Notes under the pieces: model-generated
What the model was told of the DNA's origin: nothing
Database searches by the model: none
The model's input: the letters and a program-made list of their open reading frames with translations, nothing else
Source: Clitoria ternatea
Lineage: Eukaryota > Streptophyta > Magnoliopsida > Fabales > Fabaceae
DNA length: 64,000 nucleotides
Assembly (NCBI GenBank): GCA_037962975.1
Contig: CM075669.1
Location: forward strand, 104,920,501 to 104,984,500
Direction: 5' to 3'
Shown: positions 1 to 10,644 of the stretch, in pieces
How the letters are laid out: every line of letters starts with the position of its first letter
Numbering within the stretch: the stretch's first letter is position 1
Made by a program: the position numbers and the translations under genes

Positions 1-837
1 TCAAAAAAAACCCTTCGCTCTCTCTCTCTGACACCAATTCTTCTCTTCTTCTCCTTCCATCATCCTTTACCATATTGCCATAATCCTTCCATCCTCCATC
101 CCTCTCCTACTCCAACACCGTCCTCACTCCCACTCAACAGCACCTTTCCCAGCCTTTTCCCATTCCCTTTAATTCCCTTTTCCCTCTCGGACCAATATTC
201 TTGCTCCATCATCGCTCGGTTCTGCTCAACTTTCACCTGGTACTCCTCTTGACATTCATATTTTACTCTTATTTCACTCAGATTTTCATTATTTCACTCA
301 GATTTTCACTGTTTCACTCGGATTTTCAATTTTCCACTCGGATCTTTTCAGTTTCACTCGGTTTTCCCTGTTTTCACTCGGATTTTCATAGTTTCACTTG
401 GTTTTCTTATTTTTCACTCGGTTTTCTTATTTTTCACGCGTTTTTTTCCATTTTTTGCACTCGGTTTTCTCTTCTCCCACTCGGTTTTCACTCATTTTTT
501 TTCGCTTTGTACTAAAAATATGATAAAGGAAATAAATGTTTCTTATGTTTTCTTTCTAGTTTAAATAAAAATCAAAATAAATCATTCTTAGTCAGTGTCG
601 TACGGAAAATACTTCCGTCTACACCACTTTTATAGGATTCGTACACGTGCGAAGAACTTCGCCTTGTATGGGTTCCTCACCATAATGATTCCCATCAACA
701 TTTCCTTAATCTTTTTTCCTAAATAAAAAAAAACTTTTAAGAACTACGTGACCCTGATTTCTCGAAAGGTCGAGAATACGTAGGAGCGGGAAACAGTTCC
801 TGTCGGGCCCATCTTTCTTTATTCAATTTTTAGAGTT

Positions 838-1040
838 TTTCCATTTTCATCTTGCTGTTAAAAGGAGGAGCGAGGTTAATTTGGACGAGACGTCCTGTTA
901 ATCTCATATCTTTTTTTATCTCTTTTAAAAGGAGGAGCGAGGTTAATTTGGACGAGACGTCTTATTAATCTAATATTTTTTTTTATATATTTCTTTAAAA
1001 AGGCGGAGCGAGATTAATTTGGACGAGACGTCCTGTTAAT
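838..1040 (+). repeat. Three-copy LTR repeat with GGACG-AGA-CGTCC inverted repeat
   Basis: Three copies of a unit made of a purine-rich lead (aaaaggaggagcgaggt) and the inverted repeat GGACG-AGA-CGTCC flanked by ttaa on both sides: 876-901, 943-968 and 1014-1039. The right LTR has the same three copies (about 20480-20645). Related copies occur near the element's 3' side at 6020-6045, 6909-6934 and 6966-6991. It could fold as a 5-bp stem with a 3-nt loop in RNA. Function unknown. Confidence 0.75.
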
Positions 1041-1172
1041 CTCATGTAAATATTTTGTGTTGATCTTTGTTTATTTTTTTGTTTATTTTGTCTTTCTGTA
1101 CATTTTTCTTTTCATGAAGAAGTTAAAATAATTATTGGGTTAATTATAATGCGCGCTATCAAATTGAGGTAA

Positions 1173-1217
1173 CCGTTTTTATAACGGACAGTTGTGAGGT
1201 GCTAATACCTTCCTCAC
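1173..1217 (+). other. Two consecutive U5 hairpins
   Basis: CCGTT-TTTAT-AACGG (1173-1187) is followed by GTGAGG...CCTCAC (1194-1217, 12-nt loop). Both are kept in the right LTR. They lie in U5, between the long-range stem arm at 1149-1167 and the PBS. Such leader hairpins can act in packaging, dimerisation or reverse transcription. That role is inferred; only the pairing is seen. Confidence 0.5.
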
Positions 1218-1382
1218 CTGTAATCAGACTCCCGAATTTGGAATTTTATTTTTTATAACCAGTGCTTTTAACAAAAGGTTTTTCCACTGTTTTATCCTAA
1301 AAAACATTGGTGGCGACTCCCTGTTTATTTTTCGAACCGTTTCGAGGGTCGGCCGCGCCGCCGCGATCCCGGTCGCGACAGA

Positions 1383-1400
1383 TGGCGACTCTGCTGGGGA
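1383..1400 (+). promoter_or_regulatory. E1 primer binding site
   Basis: tggcgactctgctgggga starts 2 bp after the LTR end. This is the type of PBS seen in Ogre/Tat elements and attributed to a tRNA-Arg primer. A partial copy (tggcgactc) also lies in U5 at 1311-1319. The tRNA assignment rests on memory of the family and not on an alignment. Confidence 0.75.
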
Positions 1401-2772
1401 ATTAGAGAGTCAAGCCAGTCAATTTGATAGCGCATGTTTTAATTAGCATATTAATTATTTAACTTCTTTTTTTCATTTTATTCTCTTGTCAATATTTAGT
1501 TTCTGTTTTGTTTGTATTCTATCATTTATGTTCTGTAAATATCTGTGTGATCATTGAACCCTAGGGTAGTCGACTTTATTCTGTTGCTCTGTGTTTGTTC
1601 TATGTGCTGGATGAGTAAGGTACAGGTATTGAATGCCTCTTTCACACACTACACTCACAATTTGCACACACTTTTGAGTGGGACCCTATACCCGGGCCCA
1701 AATAAGCTTAAGATTAGGAGAGGTTGATAGCGGAGCCATTTGGGATGTACTTCCTGTCTGGTTACTGTGAGAACCTCAGCTAGAGTTCGACTTATTCATG
1801 GTGCTTACACTTAGTATACTTCTTACTATTTGTGATCAACATCATGAATAGGATCTTGGCTCTAGTGACCTTTAGAAGTTTTAGAACAAGCCACCTAATG
1901 CGAGGTCTCACTGATAGATGAACCTTAGAACCATTAGGAGACCTCCAGAAAAACCCACCTTAAGGCACAAAAGAGGCAAACTTTACTTTTACCTTTTCTC
2001 ATTCTCACTCTCTTTTCTGATCCAAAATATAGGACTACTTGCCTATTTAGTGGGTTACTTTTTTTTCAAAAAAAAATGACATACTTTTAACTAGTGATCT
2101 TTTAACGGGCAAGTAGTTCTTTCTCTTTATGCACAAGTCTTTGGGCCCTGAGTTACAGATCTTTTGAATCATAAAAAAAAAGCAAAAAATACATATAAAA
2201 AAAAAAGAAGAAATCAAAAGAAAAAATCAACTTTCTTCGTATTGTCGATGATCAGAAAATCCGTAGCTCACATGACCCTTGATTTGACATAAGTTTTAGT
2301 AAATCGTAACCCCCCTAAATACAAAAATGTTTTCAAGAAAATTACTAGGGGAGTATCGATTTGCAAAGCACGTCATTTCCCAATGGCTCTTTCTCTCCTT
2401 TCTTTCTATTCTCATCGGAGGCTATTCAGAGCTTAACGAATACCCTTGACCAAGATATGGAAATTAATATGGGATCAAACCTTTAAGAGATGGATCATGG
2501 TTCCCCGAGCTAGAAATAGCTAAACTTGAGGCTCTTATTTCATTTCAGAATGAAGGATTTTTCTGTCTTCACAACTATCCCGTATTAATTTCCATGTTTA
2601 CCATACCTAGTACTTTTGAACGATACGTTCTAAGGAACGGTTAAAGGATGCTTGTCAAGGTCTGTGATTGCTTCCCACGATATTCTCTTTCCTTCTGTTT
2701 CCACCTGACATTTCTTTTTCTTCTTTCACTCGACACCGAAAGACACTCTTACTAGATTTTCAAAGAAGACTC
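1401..2772 (+). other. E1 5' leader, non-coding
   Basis: 1.4 kb between PBS and the gag-like ORF with no ORF of note. Its first part (1419-1445) can pair with U5 (1141-1167), enclosing the PBS. The rest is AT-rich with poly-A runs near 2065-2230. Long leaders are usual in Ogre elements. Confidence 0.6.
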
Positions 2773-3702
2773 ATGGCTGAAAGAGAGCAAGAAATTGAAA
2801 ATCTCAATAGTGAAGTTAATCAGCTAAGGAAGCAAGTGGCAGAGATGGCCAAACTTTTAGAGAAAAAGATTATAGAGGAGGAACCCTTTGCGGGTGTCAA
2901 GAATGGTCAACATTTGCCAACCATCCCACTCCACCTTCCTGGACTGACAAAAGACCAAATTCCCCCGTTCCATAACCAACAAGAGGATCGTGATTTACAA
3001 ACGATGAACCCCCATATTTCACAGTCCTCCCAGTCGCCTGGGGCTCCTATCACAAGAATGTCTGCATCGGGAGATAAGGGGAAAAGAAAAAGGGATGCTA
3101 ATTCAACTTCCTGTAACCAAAAAAGGGCCCAACCCAGACCAATAACACATACTTTCTTTCCACCTGCCAATCTCCTTACACCTTATATGGCCACCACTAC
3201 CCCTAACCAGGGCTCTAATCTTTTCCCATTCCAACTCTACTTTCGTCCGTATATCCCTCAAACACCTTCCCATTCTCATTTGCCTACTATTAAGTCCTCC
3301 CTTCCACAACCCTATCATCCCCCACTAGTACAAACTCAGCCACCTAATCCAGACCAAAGCACAATAAAACCCACTGGTAGTCGAACACCGGTCCGGTTCG
3401 ACCCCATTCCTATAACCTACACAGAACTTTTACCTCACCTTTTTCGTAATTTCCTTGCAGTACCCTGCCCACTAAAACCGATGGTTCCTCCTTACCCCAA
3501 AGGTTATAATCCTAACGCCCGATGTGATTACCATGCTGGAGCCTCGGGGCACTCTACTGAGGACTGTCATACCTTGAAATTCAAAGTAAGGGATCTGATT
3601 AAAGCCAAGTGGCTAGATTTCCAGGAAGGGAGTCCCAATATAATCATAAACCCCAGGTCTAACCATGAGACTTCTGGTGTCAGTGTGGTAAAGAGGGACT
3701 AA
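2773..3702 (+). CDS. gag: E1 shortened Ogre-type gag (capsid core missing)
   Basis: An uninterrupted frame opens at 2668. I take the ATG at 2773 because it begins the coiled-coil start typical of Ogre/Tat gag (residues 1-33: MAEREQEIENLNSEVNQLRK and on), giving 309 aa. Next come a Lys/Arg stretch (GKRKR) and a long Pro/Thr/Ser-rich linker. The C-terminal part contains RFDPIPITYTELLPHL and a zinc-knuckle-like CX2HX4GHX4C (CDYHAGASGHSTEDC). The retrotransposon gag core domain expected between coiled coil and knuckle is absent, and the frame ends without a protease. The protein could still oligomerise and bind RNA. It is either a deletion derivative or a specialised short gag; the intact frame in an element with about 2% LTR divergence is compatible with both. 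Confidence 0.7.
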   Translation: MAEREQEIENLNSEVNQLRKQVAEMAKLLEKKIIEEEPFAGVKNGQHLPTIPLHLPGLTKDQIPPFHNQQEDRDLQTMNPHISQSSQSPGAPITRMSASGDKGKRKRDANSTSCNQKRAQPRPITHTFFPPANLLTPYMATTTPNQGSNLFPFQLYFRPYIPQTPSHSHLPTIKSSLPQPYHPPLVQTQPPNPDQSTIKPTGSRTPVRFDPIPITYTELLPHLFRNFLAVPCPLKPMVPPYPKGYNPNARCDYHAGASGHSTEDCHTLKFKVRDLIKAKWLDFQEGSPNIIINPRSNHETSGVSVVKRD

Positions 3703-6050
3703 GGGTGTAAAGAGGATGCATGCAAGTTTTTGTGAATCGCACGCCAACTGGAGAGGTTCATGACCAGGAAACCACCTGGTTCCTTATGACTTTAAACTTC
3801 TGTTTCTATGACGTTTCAACCCAAACGCTATGCCTAAGGCTTTGGGATATTGTTATGTAATAAGGGCAAAAACATGTTTTTATCATTTTAAGTTTCTCTC
3901 AATAAATACGTGTCAAATTTCAAAATGCCTTTTCTTGCTTTCCTTATTGCCACCTTGAATCCTTTTCCCTTTATTTGCTTTTTTTTTCTTTCTTTTCTCA
4001 TTCGCCATGAAAAACCGAATAAATGCCGGTCTGAAATGATCCTTCTGAGAACAATGAGATCCTAATTCCATTTCATAACTTTGACCACCCAGTCGATTAC
4101 GCTGACAAAAAGGGTAGTAAAGACGGAAGTTCCTTGGCTGAATTGAGTAGGATGTTTGGATAAGGATCACCTAGCTCTGCCCAAAGGCAAGGTCCGCACA
4201 TAGAATGAAGAGGACTCACAAATAACGAAAGACGTTACAAGCTCTGTCTGGTGATACAAAAGTCTACATGAATGAAGATAGTGCCAGACTCCATAAATGG
4301 CATATCTACCCTTCAAAGAAATGTTATCATTGATCGACATGGATAACAAAAGCTTACTAAGATGGTCAAGAAATACTCTCCAAAAAAAAAACAAAAAAAA
4401 ATAAAGAAATGATATAAAAAAGGTCAAGGTTGGTGCCTTACGCATATACCAATTAGGGCAAGCTGATTCATAGATCAAATTATCACTTTTCCACATGGGG
4501 GTATAAATGTTATCAAGCTAAGAACGTGACAAAAACAATGTTTCATCTGTGTCGCAATCAGCACCCTAACTTTAAGGGAGTTTAACTATTCCCACACCAG
4601 TGTAACAAATGGATTGGTCTACTGTGATACCATTAATATCATATTTCTTTACCACATTGGTCAGGGAATAAAATAGCTATACCATAACAAAGGTACCAAA
4701 AGGGTCATTAAAAAAAACAAAAAAAAAACAAAAAGCAAAAAATAAAAGAAAGACAATAACAAAAAGAAATAACGAGCCCCCTCATTGGTACCGAAAAGGG
4801 CTCGCCTTTATTTCCTGGGATGCATGGTGTTGGGGGCAAATTTTCCTATCTGAAATAACATCTATTCCCCTACAGGATAAGACCAAATTGAGAAAAGATC
4901 AAATAAGCTCATTGGCAATCAGCTTAAACCTTTGTTGTGAGAGACACAACCTGAAAAAAAAAGAAAAAAGAAAAAAAGAGAGTAAAGCAAAAACCAAAAG
5001 ACGTCACAAGGAGAGAGAAGCTCGCTAGGCTGAAAACCTGGAAGGGCAGCCTAGGCAAAAGTTAGAGCGACCTGGTAAGCTGAAAACCTGAATAGGCGGC
5101 TCAGGCAATCAATTGGGATCAAGATTTTGGCCAAGTAATCGTAGTCTGACTACCTTTTCAGAAGCACAGTCAAGTGGTGAATTCAGAGTCATGATGTGGG
5201 ATTGAGATATGCTTTGTTCTCAACAGTTCACTAGAAGATTTGTAAAATCATTCCTAATTATTAATATTTCCCCAAACATCTTCACTTGCTTTTTGGTTTC
5301 CCTTTTTCTACACTTACCCAACCTGTAAATACAATCTCACTTATTTTTGACACGTATTTATTGTGATTTTTCATGATTTGATAAGGCATATGTTTTCCCT
5401 TAATATATAAAAATGAGAAGGTAATGAAAATTTAAAGTCATAAGGACAAGAAGTTCCTGTTACTTGATCTCGCCTCAAGCAATCATTATGAAGACTGGGC
5501 CTGACACGTTTCCAAAGCTAGGTTTGTTTCATCTGCTTTGTTTTAGTCATGAGTCACTTCGAATCTCTAAGGATTGTGTTTTTACGGTAAGTTTTTTTTC
5601 AAGTTCCAATTTGTTTTGCACCACTAACCTTTCTTGCAGGATGTTGTAATAAGTAGATGTGTCAAGCCTCCACCGCCAAAACTAGCACTTTCCAGGTGTA
5701 TGTCCATCAGTCTCCAAAGCTCACTCTCGTCTTTACTCATTGAAGTAGGTTATCCTCGAGTTTCTTCTCATAACCCACCCAAATCATTGGATAAAACACC
5801 CTTCTATGGCCAAACATGACACTTTTCTGAGTTTCCATTTTGCTTTGAGGTTTCCATGAAGTCCATCAATACCTTGTAGTCGAAGCCGACGTCTTCTCAA
5901 GGTTTCTGTCTTGTTCTTGAGGCATGTTAGGGGTCATATCTCCAAGAAATCAACTTGGTATATTCTAACGATTTGGCGTGTCTCGTTCCCCGGCAACGAC
6001 GCCAAGCTCGAGAACCTGGTTAATTTGAACGGGACACCCTGTTAACCCCC
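3703..6050 (+). other. E1 region where pol is missing, non-coding
   Basis: 2.3 kb with only short random frames. A-rich runs occur around 4380-4410, 4710-4760 and 4950-4990. Near 5020-5100 a unit with 'ctgaaaacctg' followed by 'cagcctaggc' or 'ggctcaggc' occurs twice. No RT (YxDD), integrase or protease motif is seen in any frame. It looks like the 3' untranslated part of an Ogre element joined to gag after loss of pol. Confidence 0.55.
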
Positions 6051-6900
6051 AAATTTTTTCTTTTCAGCCAGTTTTCCCTGAAGTCCTCCCAATTTTCTAA
6101 ACTAGGGCATCTCCCCATGACTCTATTCTCTTTCTGTCAAAGAGGAGCACTCCTAATTCCTTCAAGAAAATTTTCCAAAACTGGGGCATCCTCCAGATTT
6201 CTCTTCTCCGGTGGACCCACTATCATCTCTAAAAGAAACACAGACTGAGAATTCCTCCTGAGGAAAAACCACCAAATGGACTCAAAAAAAGGGGTTATCT
6301 TTCCGATTAAACCACAGTGATCAAAAAGTTATCCACGCCTTTCCTCCCCAATAGGAAAACACTTTCCCCATTGAGGTTACCCTCATTAAAATGTCCCAAA
6401 TTGGGATATCCATCAGATTTTTCTCCTCCTGAATCACCAAATTCTTCCCCGGTGAAACTTAGCTTCCCAAACAACTCAAACTAGGGCATCTCCCTGGATT
6501 TCTTTTGTTCTAGCCATTCCCCAAGATTCTCTCAAATCATGTCCAACTGGGGCATCCCCCATGTTTCTCCTTTCGTAATCAAAGGGACGGTTCCCCATGT
6601 CTCTCCTCCTACGGTCACAAGGGGATGATCCCTGAGATTCTTTCAAGAAAATGTCAAACTGGGGGATTTCCCCGGATTTCTTCTATTCTAGCCAAGGGGT
6701 AGCTCCCCAAGACTCCTTCAAACCTGTCAAACTGGGGCATCTTCCCAGATTTCTTCTATCAAGGGGGCAATTCCCCAAGAACCGTCAGTCATGTCAAACT
6801 GGGGCATCACCCCAGGTTCTCTCTCTTTCATTCAAGGGGGCAATTCCCCAAGAACCTTCAGTCATGTCAAACTAAGACCATCGCCAAGAGCCTTTAAGTC
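6050..6900 (+). repeat. Degenerate tandem repeat, 'aaactggggcat' family
   Basis: The phrase (t)caaactggggcat recurs at 6490, 6550, 6655, 6727, 6793 and in weaker form earlier. In the best part (6720-6870) the period is about 65 bp with the second phrase caagggggcaattccccaag, itself a short inverted repeat (GGGG...CCCC). Copies are diverged and irregular. It lies between the deleted pol and the 30-bp array, in the hypervariable 3' part of the element. Confidence 0.6.
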
Positions 6901-7004
6901 CAGTGAGTTAATTTGGACGAAACGTCCTGTTAGCTCCCCCAACCTTTACATTTCCTATCAACAGTGAGTTAATTTGGACGAAACATCCTGTTAGCTCCCC
7001 CAAT

Positions 7005-7816
7005 CCTTTACTTTCCAGCCGCCTATCGAGGCACCCTTTATCTTTCCAGCCGCCTATCAAGGCATCCTTTACTTTCCAGCCGCCTATCAAGGCATCCTTT
7101 ATCTTTCAGCCGCCTATCAAGGCATCCTTTATCTTCTAGCCGCTTATCAAGGCATCCTTTATCTTCCAGCTACCTATCGAGGCATCCTTTACTTTCCAGC
7201 TGCCTATCGAGGCATCCTTTACCTTCCAGTCGCCTATCAAGGCATCCTTTATCTTTCAGCCGCCTATCGAGGCATCCTTTATCTTCCAGCCGCCTATCGA
7301 GGCATCCTTTACTTTCTGGCCGCCTATCAAGGCATCCTTTATCTTCCAGCCGCCTATCGAGGCATCCTTTACTTTCCAGTCGCCTATCAAGGCATCCTTT
7401 ATCTTCCAGTCGCCTATCAAGGCACCCTTTATCTTTCCAGTCGCCTATCAAGGCATCCTTTATCTTCCAGTCGCCTATCAAGGCATCCTTTATCTTTCAG
7501 CGCCCTATCGAGGCATCCTTTATCTTTCAGCCGCCTATCGAGGCATCCTTTATCTTCCAGCCGCCTATCGAGGCATCCTTTACTTTCCAGTCGCCTATCA
7601 AGGCATCCTTTATCTTCCAGCCGCCTATCGAGGCATCCTTTACTTTCCAGTCGCCTATCAAGGCATCCTTTATCTTCCAGTCACCTATCAAGGCATCCTT
7701 TATCTTTCAGCCGCCTATCGAGGCATCCTTTATCTTCCAGCCGCCTATCAAGGCATCCTCTACTTTCCAGCCGCCTATCAAGGCATCCTTTATCTTCCAG
7801 CCGCCTATCAAGGCAT
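7005..7816 (+). repeat. 30-bp tandem array, left part
   Basis: About 26 head-to-tail copies of a 30-bp unit that reads ccagccgcctatcaaggcat + cctttatctt (written in two parts). The main variants are caag/cgag, atctt/acttt and ccagc/ccagt. The array is split at 7821 by E2 and resumes at 16825. As 30 is a multiple of three, several frames stay open on both strands with a 10-residue period; these are not genes. Satellite-like growth in the 3' untranslated region is known for Ogre/Tat elements. Confidence 0.9.
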
Positions 7817-7821
7817 CCTTT
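7817..7821. other. E2 target site duplication, left copy (ccttt)
   Basis: ccttt here and at 16825-16829 flank E2 exactly at its TG and CA ends. Five bp is the usual size for Ty3/gypsy integration. The target lies inside a 30-bp unit. Confidence 0.9.
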
Positions 7822-9394
7822 TGTTGGGCCCGACGGCGACTCAGCGGTTCTTTCCCACCACCAGACTTTTTTGTCAATTGGCAAGCGCACCAATTCGTTT
7901 GTAGTTTTCAAAATTTAGATATCGTTCCACTGGGATTGAAAGTCCAATAACAACAGTAATTTTCTACTTACTATGGTAAATATGAAGGAAATTATAAACA
8001 AAAGAATGATTTATATACAGTTTATACAATATTCACAAGATAGCATGGTTGAGTGATTCATGAGATAAAAAGAAAATAAAATCTATCTAAAAAGTTGAGT
8101 TGCAATCTAGAATAGGTAAGATACTTGAGATAAACACCGATAAACAAATTATGTTGGAAATTGGATCCCTAATCTAGAATAACAATGAGGAACTCAAGAC
8201 ATGCATATTTAATCATCAAGTTTCATGTCATTGCAGCTTAAAATCATTATAACCGATCCCTCGTGATATAAATTCTAAGAATTCACCGTAAAGTCCGATC
8301 CCTCGTGAGCTTTCTCAGTAAAAACTTGCATTAAGACCTGGCCTTATGGCAACAATGGTTAACAACCCCTATAGAATTGAGATACCAAGGGTATTCCAAC
8401 TTTTTACTTTCGTCAAAACAAGTTTCAATACGGCATAAATAATCATTCTCCCGTTTGACATTTATACTAATAAAACCAGTTTCGATACACATGAAAATCA
8501 TTCTCCCGTTTGACGTTCATATTAATAAAAGGTCGAAATACTAACATGAACTTGAATCATAAACATGCAGAGGTCGAATTCACAACATTATACTCAATAG
8601 ATTAGTTCACCAATTCCAACATAAACAAATTAGTTACACATGGTAAAAGTAAAAACAACACTTATAGAGTTTGACATTACGAAGAAGACGATGGAAACTT
8701 CACGATACAACGATCATAATACACCGAAACACACTCAAGTATCTAGAAAACTATTCTAGAACTACAACTCATAAAAGAAAGTACTCAGAGTCGAGTACAA
8801 GAGAGAAGAGAAGAGAAGTGTATGGAATGGGATGCTATGAATGGTGTTGGATGGCCCTATTTATAGGGCTGAGCAAGGGTGCTGACGCTACGCGTCCCTT
8901 TGACGCTACGCGTCAGACCCCTGACTCAGCCTCCATTAAACACTTGATAATGGCCACTTTCAATAATTAATCTTGATCATGCCTGGCCACTTGGACATGT
9001 TTCCACGAGTTTTTGGCCATTTATGCTGATTGGGGTGGCCCTTGGGCTGAGTGGGGTGCCCATTATTGAGTCCAAGTGGAGTGGTTGGCCAAAGTGGAGT
9101 GGTTGTTCACGCAGCACTGACGCTACGCGTGGCTGTGATGCGTAGCGTCAGACTCAAAAATAGCAGTTGATGCTACGCGTGGGGTGAGGCTACGTGTCAG
9201 ATTCTCCAGTGTAATTTTCTCTTGATTTCTTAACTTTTTCACTGCAAAACTAGAGAAAATTGATCAAGGGCAGATTATTTCCAACAACACTCATTTATTG
9301 AATTTAAATCCTAATTTTCTAACAAATTAAACTAATTTTTATGATTTTTATGAAATTTTTATTTAAGCTTTTATTGAAAATTTGAGGACTAACA
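7822..9394 (-). repeat. E2 3' LTR (left copy)
   Basis: TG...CA ends. In sense (minus) it starts tgttagtcct. U3 carries TGACGC-TAC-GCGTCA inverted repeats (9201-9117 and 8916-8881). A TATAAATA box follows at 8865-8858 on minus, about 16 bp after the last motif. The 99-codon + strand frame at 8671-8970 is present in both LTRs and lies antisense over the promoter, so it is not called. Confidence 0.9.
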
Positions 9395-9406
9395 AATACC
9401 CCCAAC
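9395..9406 (-). other. E2 polypurine tract
   Basis: On minus the sequence before the 3' LTR reads agttgggggtat then tgttag. This G-rich tract is the expected plus-strand primer site. It is short, with pyrimidine interruptions. Confidence 0.65.
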
Positions 9407-10644
9407 TTGAGACATTGCTCGTTCTCGAGCAAGAGAGAAAAATAAGAAAATAAAAATTTGAAATCAAATTTGTAAGTTAGTCCGAAAATTTACCACAAAA
9501 AATAATTACACAATTTCAACTATTTTATAATAATCAAAAACTGATATCAAATATAACAAAGATTTAATGATAAAATTGTTTACAATATTCTATTAACAAC
9601 CAAGCAAAATTTCAGGCTTACCTCACAAGTGTTTATCTCTATGCAATTGGTAACCTGTTTCTCTCAATCAATCATAAAATCAAACGAATTTAACTTTGTT
9701 TGTTATCTAATCAATGGTTATTTATACAGAGTTAATTCAAAAATCACAAGGTCTTTTCACGGGTTGTAATGAGGCTTGGTTTACAAGAATCAATGGTTTT
9801 TCTTGGATTTCAAAAACCTGAAATCATAAAAGAGCATTTTCATAATTTTTAGGCTTTTCTCTTGATCCAAACTCTCATTTATTTTTATTGATGAAAAATA
9901 AATACCCCCAACTTGATTCTTTTCACTATTTTTGACTTTTCTTTTCCATATTCTATTTTTTTTTTGAAAAGAATCAAGTTGCTCATTTTCACTCCCCATT
10001 TTTGTAAGAACACTCAAAATATTTTTTTTCATTTACTTCAACTGCTCTTTTAATCAATCAAGTATAGGGAATGATAAAAACAAATTTAGGTTTTAAGGGT
10101 ACCAAAGAATTTTATTTTAGGCTCAAATTGGCTTGCAAGGGATAAAAGACTTTTTACCAAGGTAAGCTGTTTGGCCCAAGGTTTCGTTTCACCAATAAAT
10201 GTGCCTTGATCATTTTCCCGAATTCTCTGTACAACAACACAAATCACAGATTAAAGCAAAATCAATTCAAATTGAAAATATGTCGATTAAACCCTCAAGT
10301 GTTTAAAAAGATCTCTCAACTCACCGGGTTATTGAAATTTGCTTGATGGTTAATAAACTTATTGTAATTAAATTTATCAAAATTCCTAAGTTATAAAGAA
10401 TCAAAAATTGATTTTACAAAATTGGTTTTATTGTGTAAAAACTCTAAGTGTATAAACTAACTTACTAACGAAAATTTGATTCATTTATTTAAAAGAAGAA
10501 TTATTTTTCGAAAAAATGAGCAAAAACGAATAAACACACCACACAATGATAAAATGCCATAATATAAAATGTAAATATAAATGTAAATGTAAATCCAAAT
10601 ATAACTAAAAACAAATGTACTCAAAATAAATGAAGATGGCATCC
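9407..10644 (-). other. E2 3' untranslated region
   Basis: 1.2 kb of AT-rich sequence between the second ORF and the PPT, with no ORF above background. Near 9900 a second copy of the PPT-like words occurs (plus strand aataccccca, 9899-9908). I see nothing else in it. Confidence 0.6.

Larger units (their letters stand above)
1..1380 (+). repeat. E1 left LTR, R-U5 part
   Basis: Matches 19606-20984 with scattered substitutions. By comparison with the right LTR, the TATA box (19543-19550) lies about 60 bp before the sequence equivalent to position 1. What is visible here is therefore transcribed leader (R and U5). It holds CACTCGG-type motifs (about 290-490), three GGACG-AGA-CGTCC inverted repeats and two small hairpins near the end. 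The LTR ends in cgcgaca at 1380, 2 bp before the PBS. An ORF of 104 codons at 201-515 is low-complexity T/C-rich sequence and is not called. Confidence 0.85.

Noticed and set aside
201..515. 104-codon ORF in the Ogre LTR, repeated at 19800-20120
   Set aside because: T/C-rich low-complexity sequence made by repeats of the cactcggatttt word.
5587..5640. Small intron (gtaagt...ttcttgcag)
   Set aside because: Only 54 bp, below the usual plant minimum, and no coding sequence on either side to join.
5987..6004. Asp-type PBS on minus (revcomp of tccccggcaacgacgcca)
   Set aside because: Strong match, but no LTR end beside it and no Athila gag follows; could be a fossil, so not called.
7005..7816. 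CRISPR-like array
   Set aside because: Units are directly adjacent with no unique spacers, and the context is a plant retrotransposon.
8671..8970. 99-codon + strand ORF, also at 16101-16400
   Set aside because: It is present twice only because it lies in both E2 LTRs, antisense over the promoter region.
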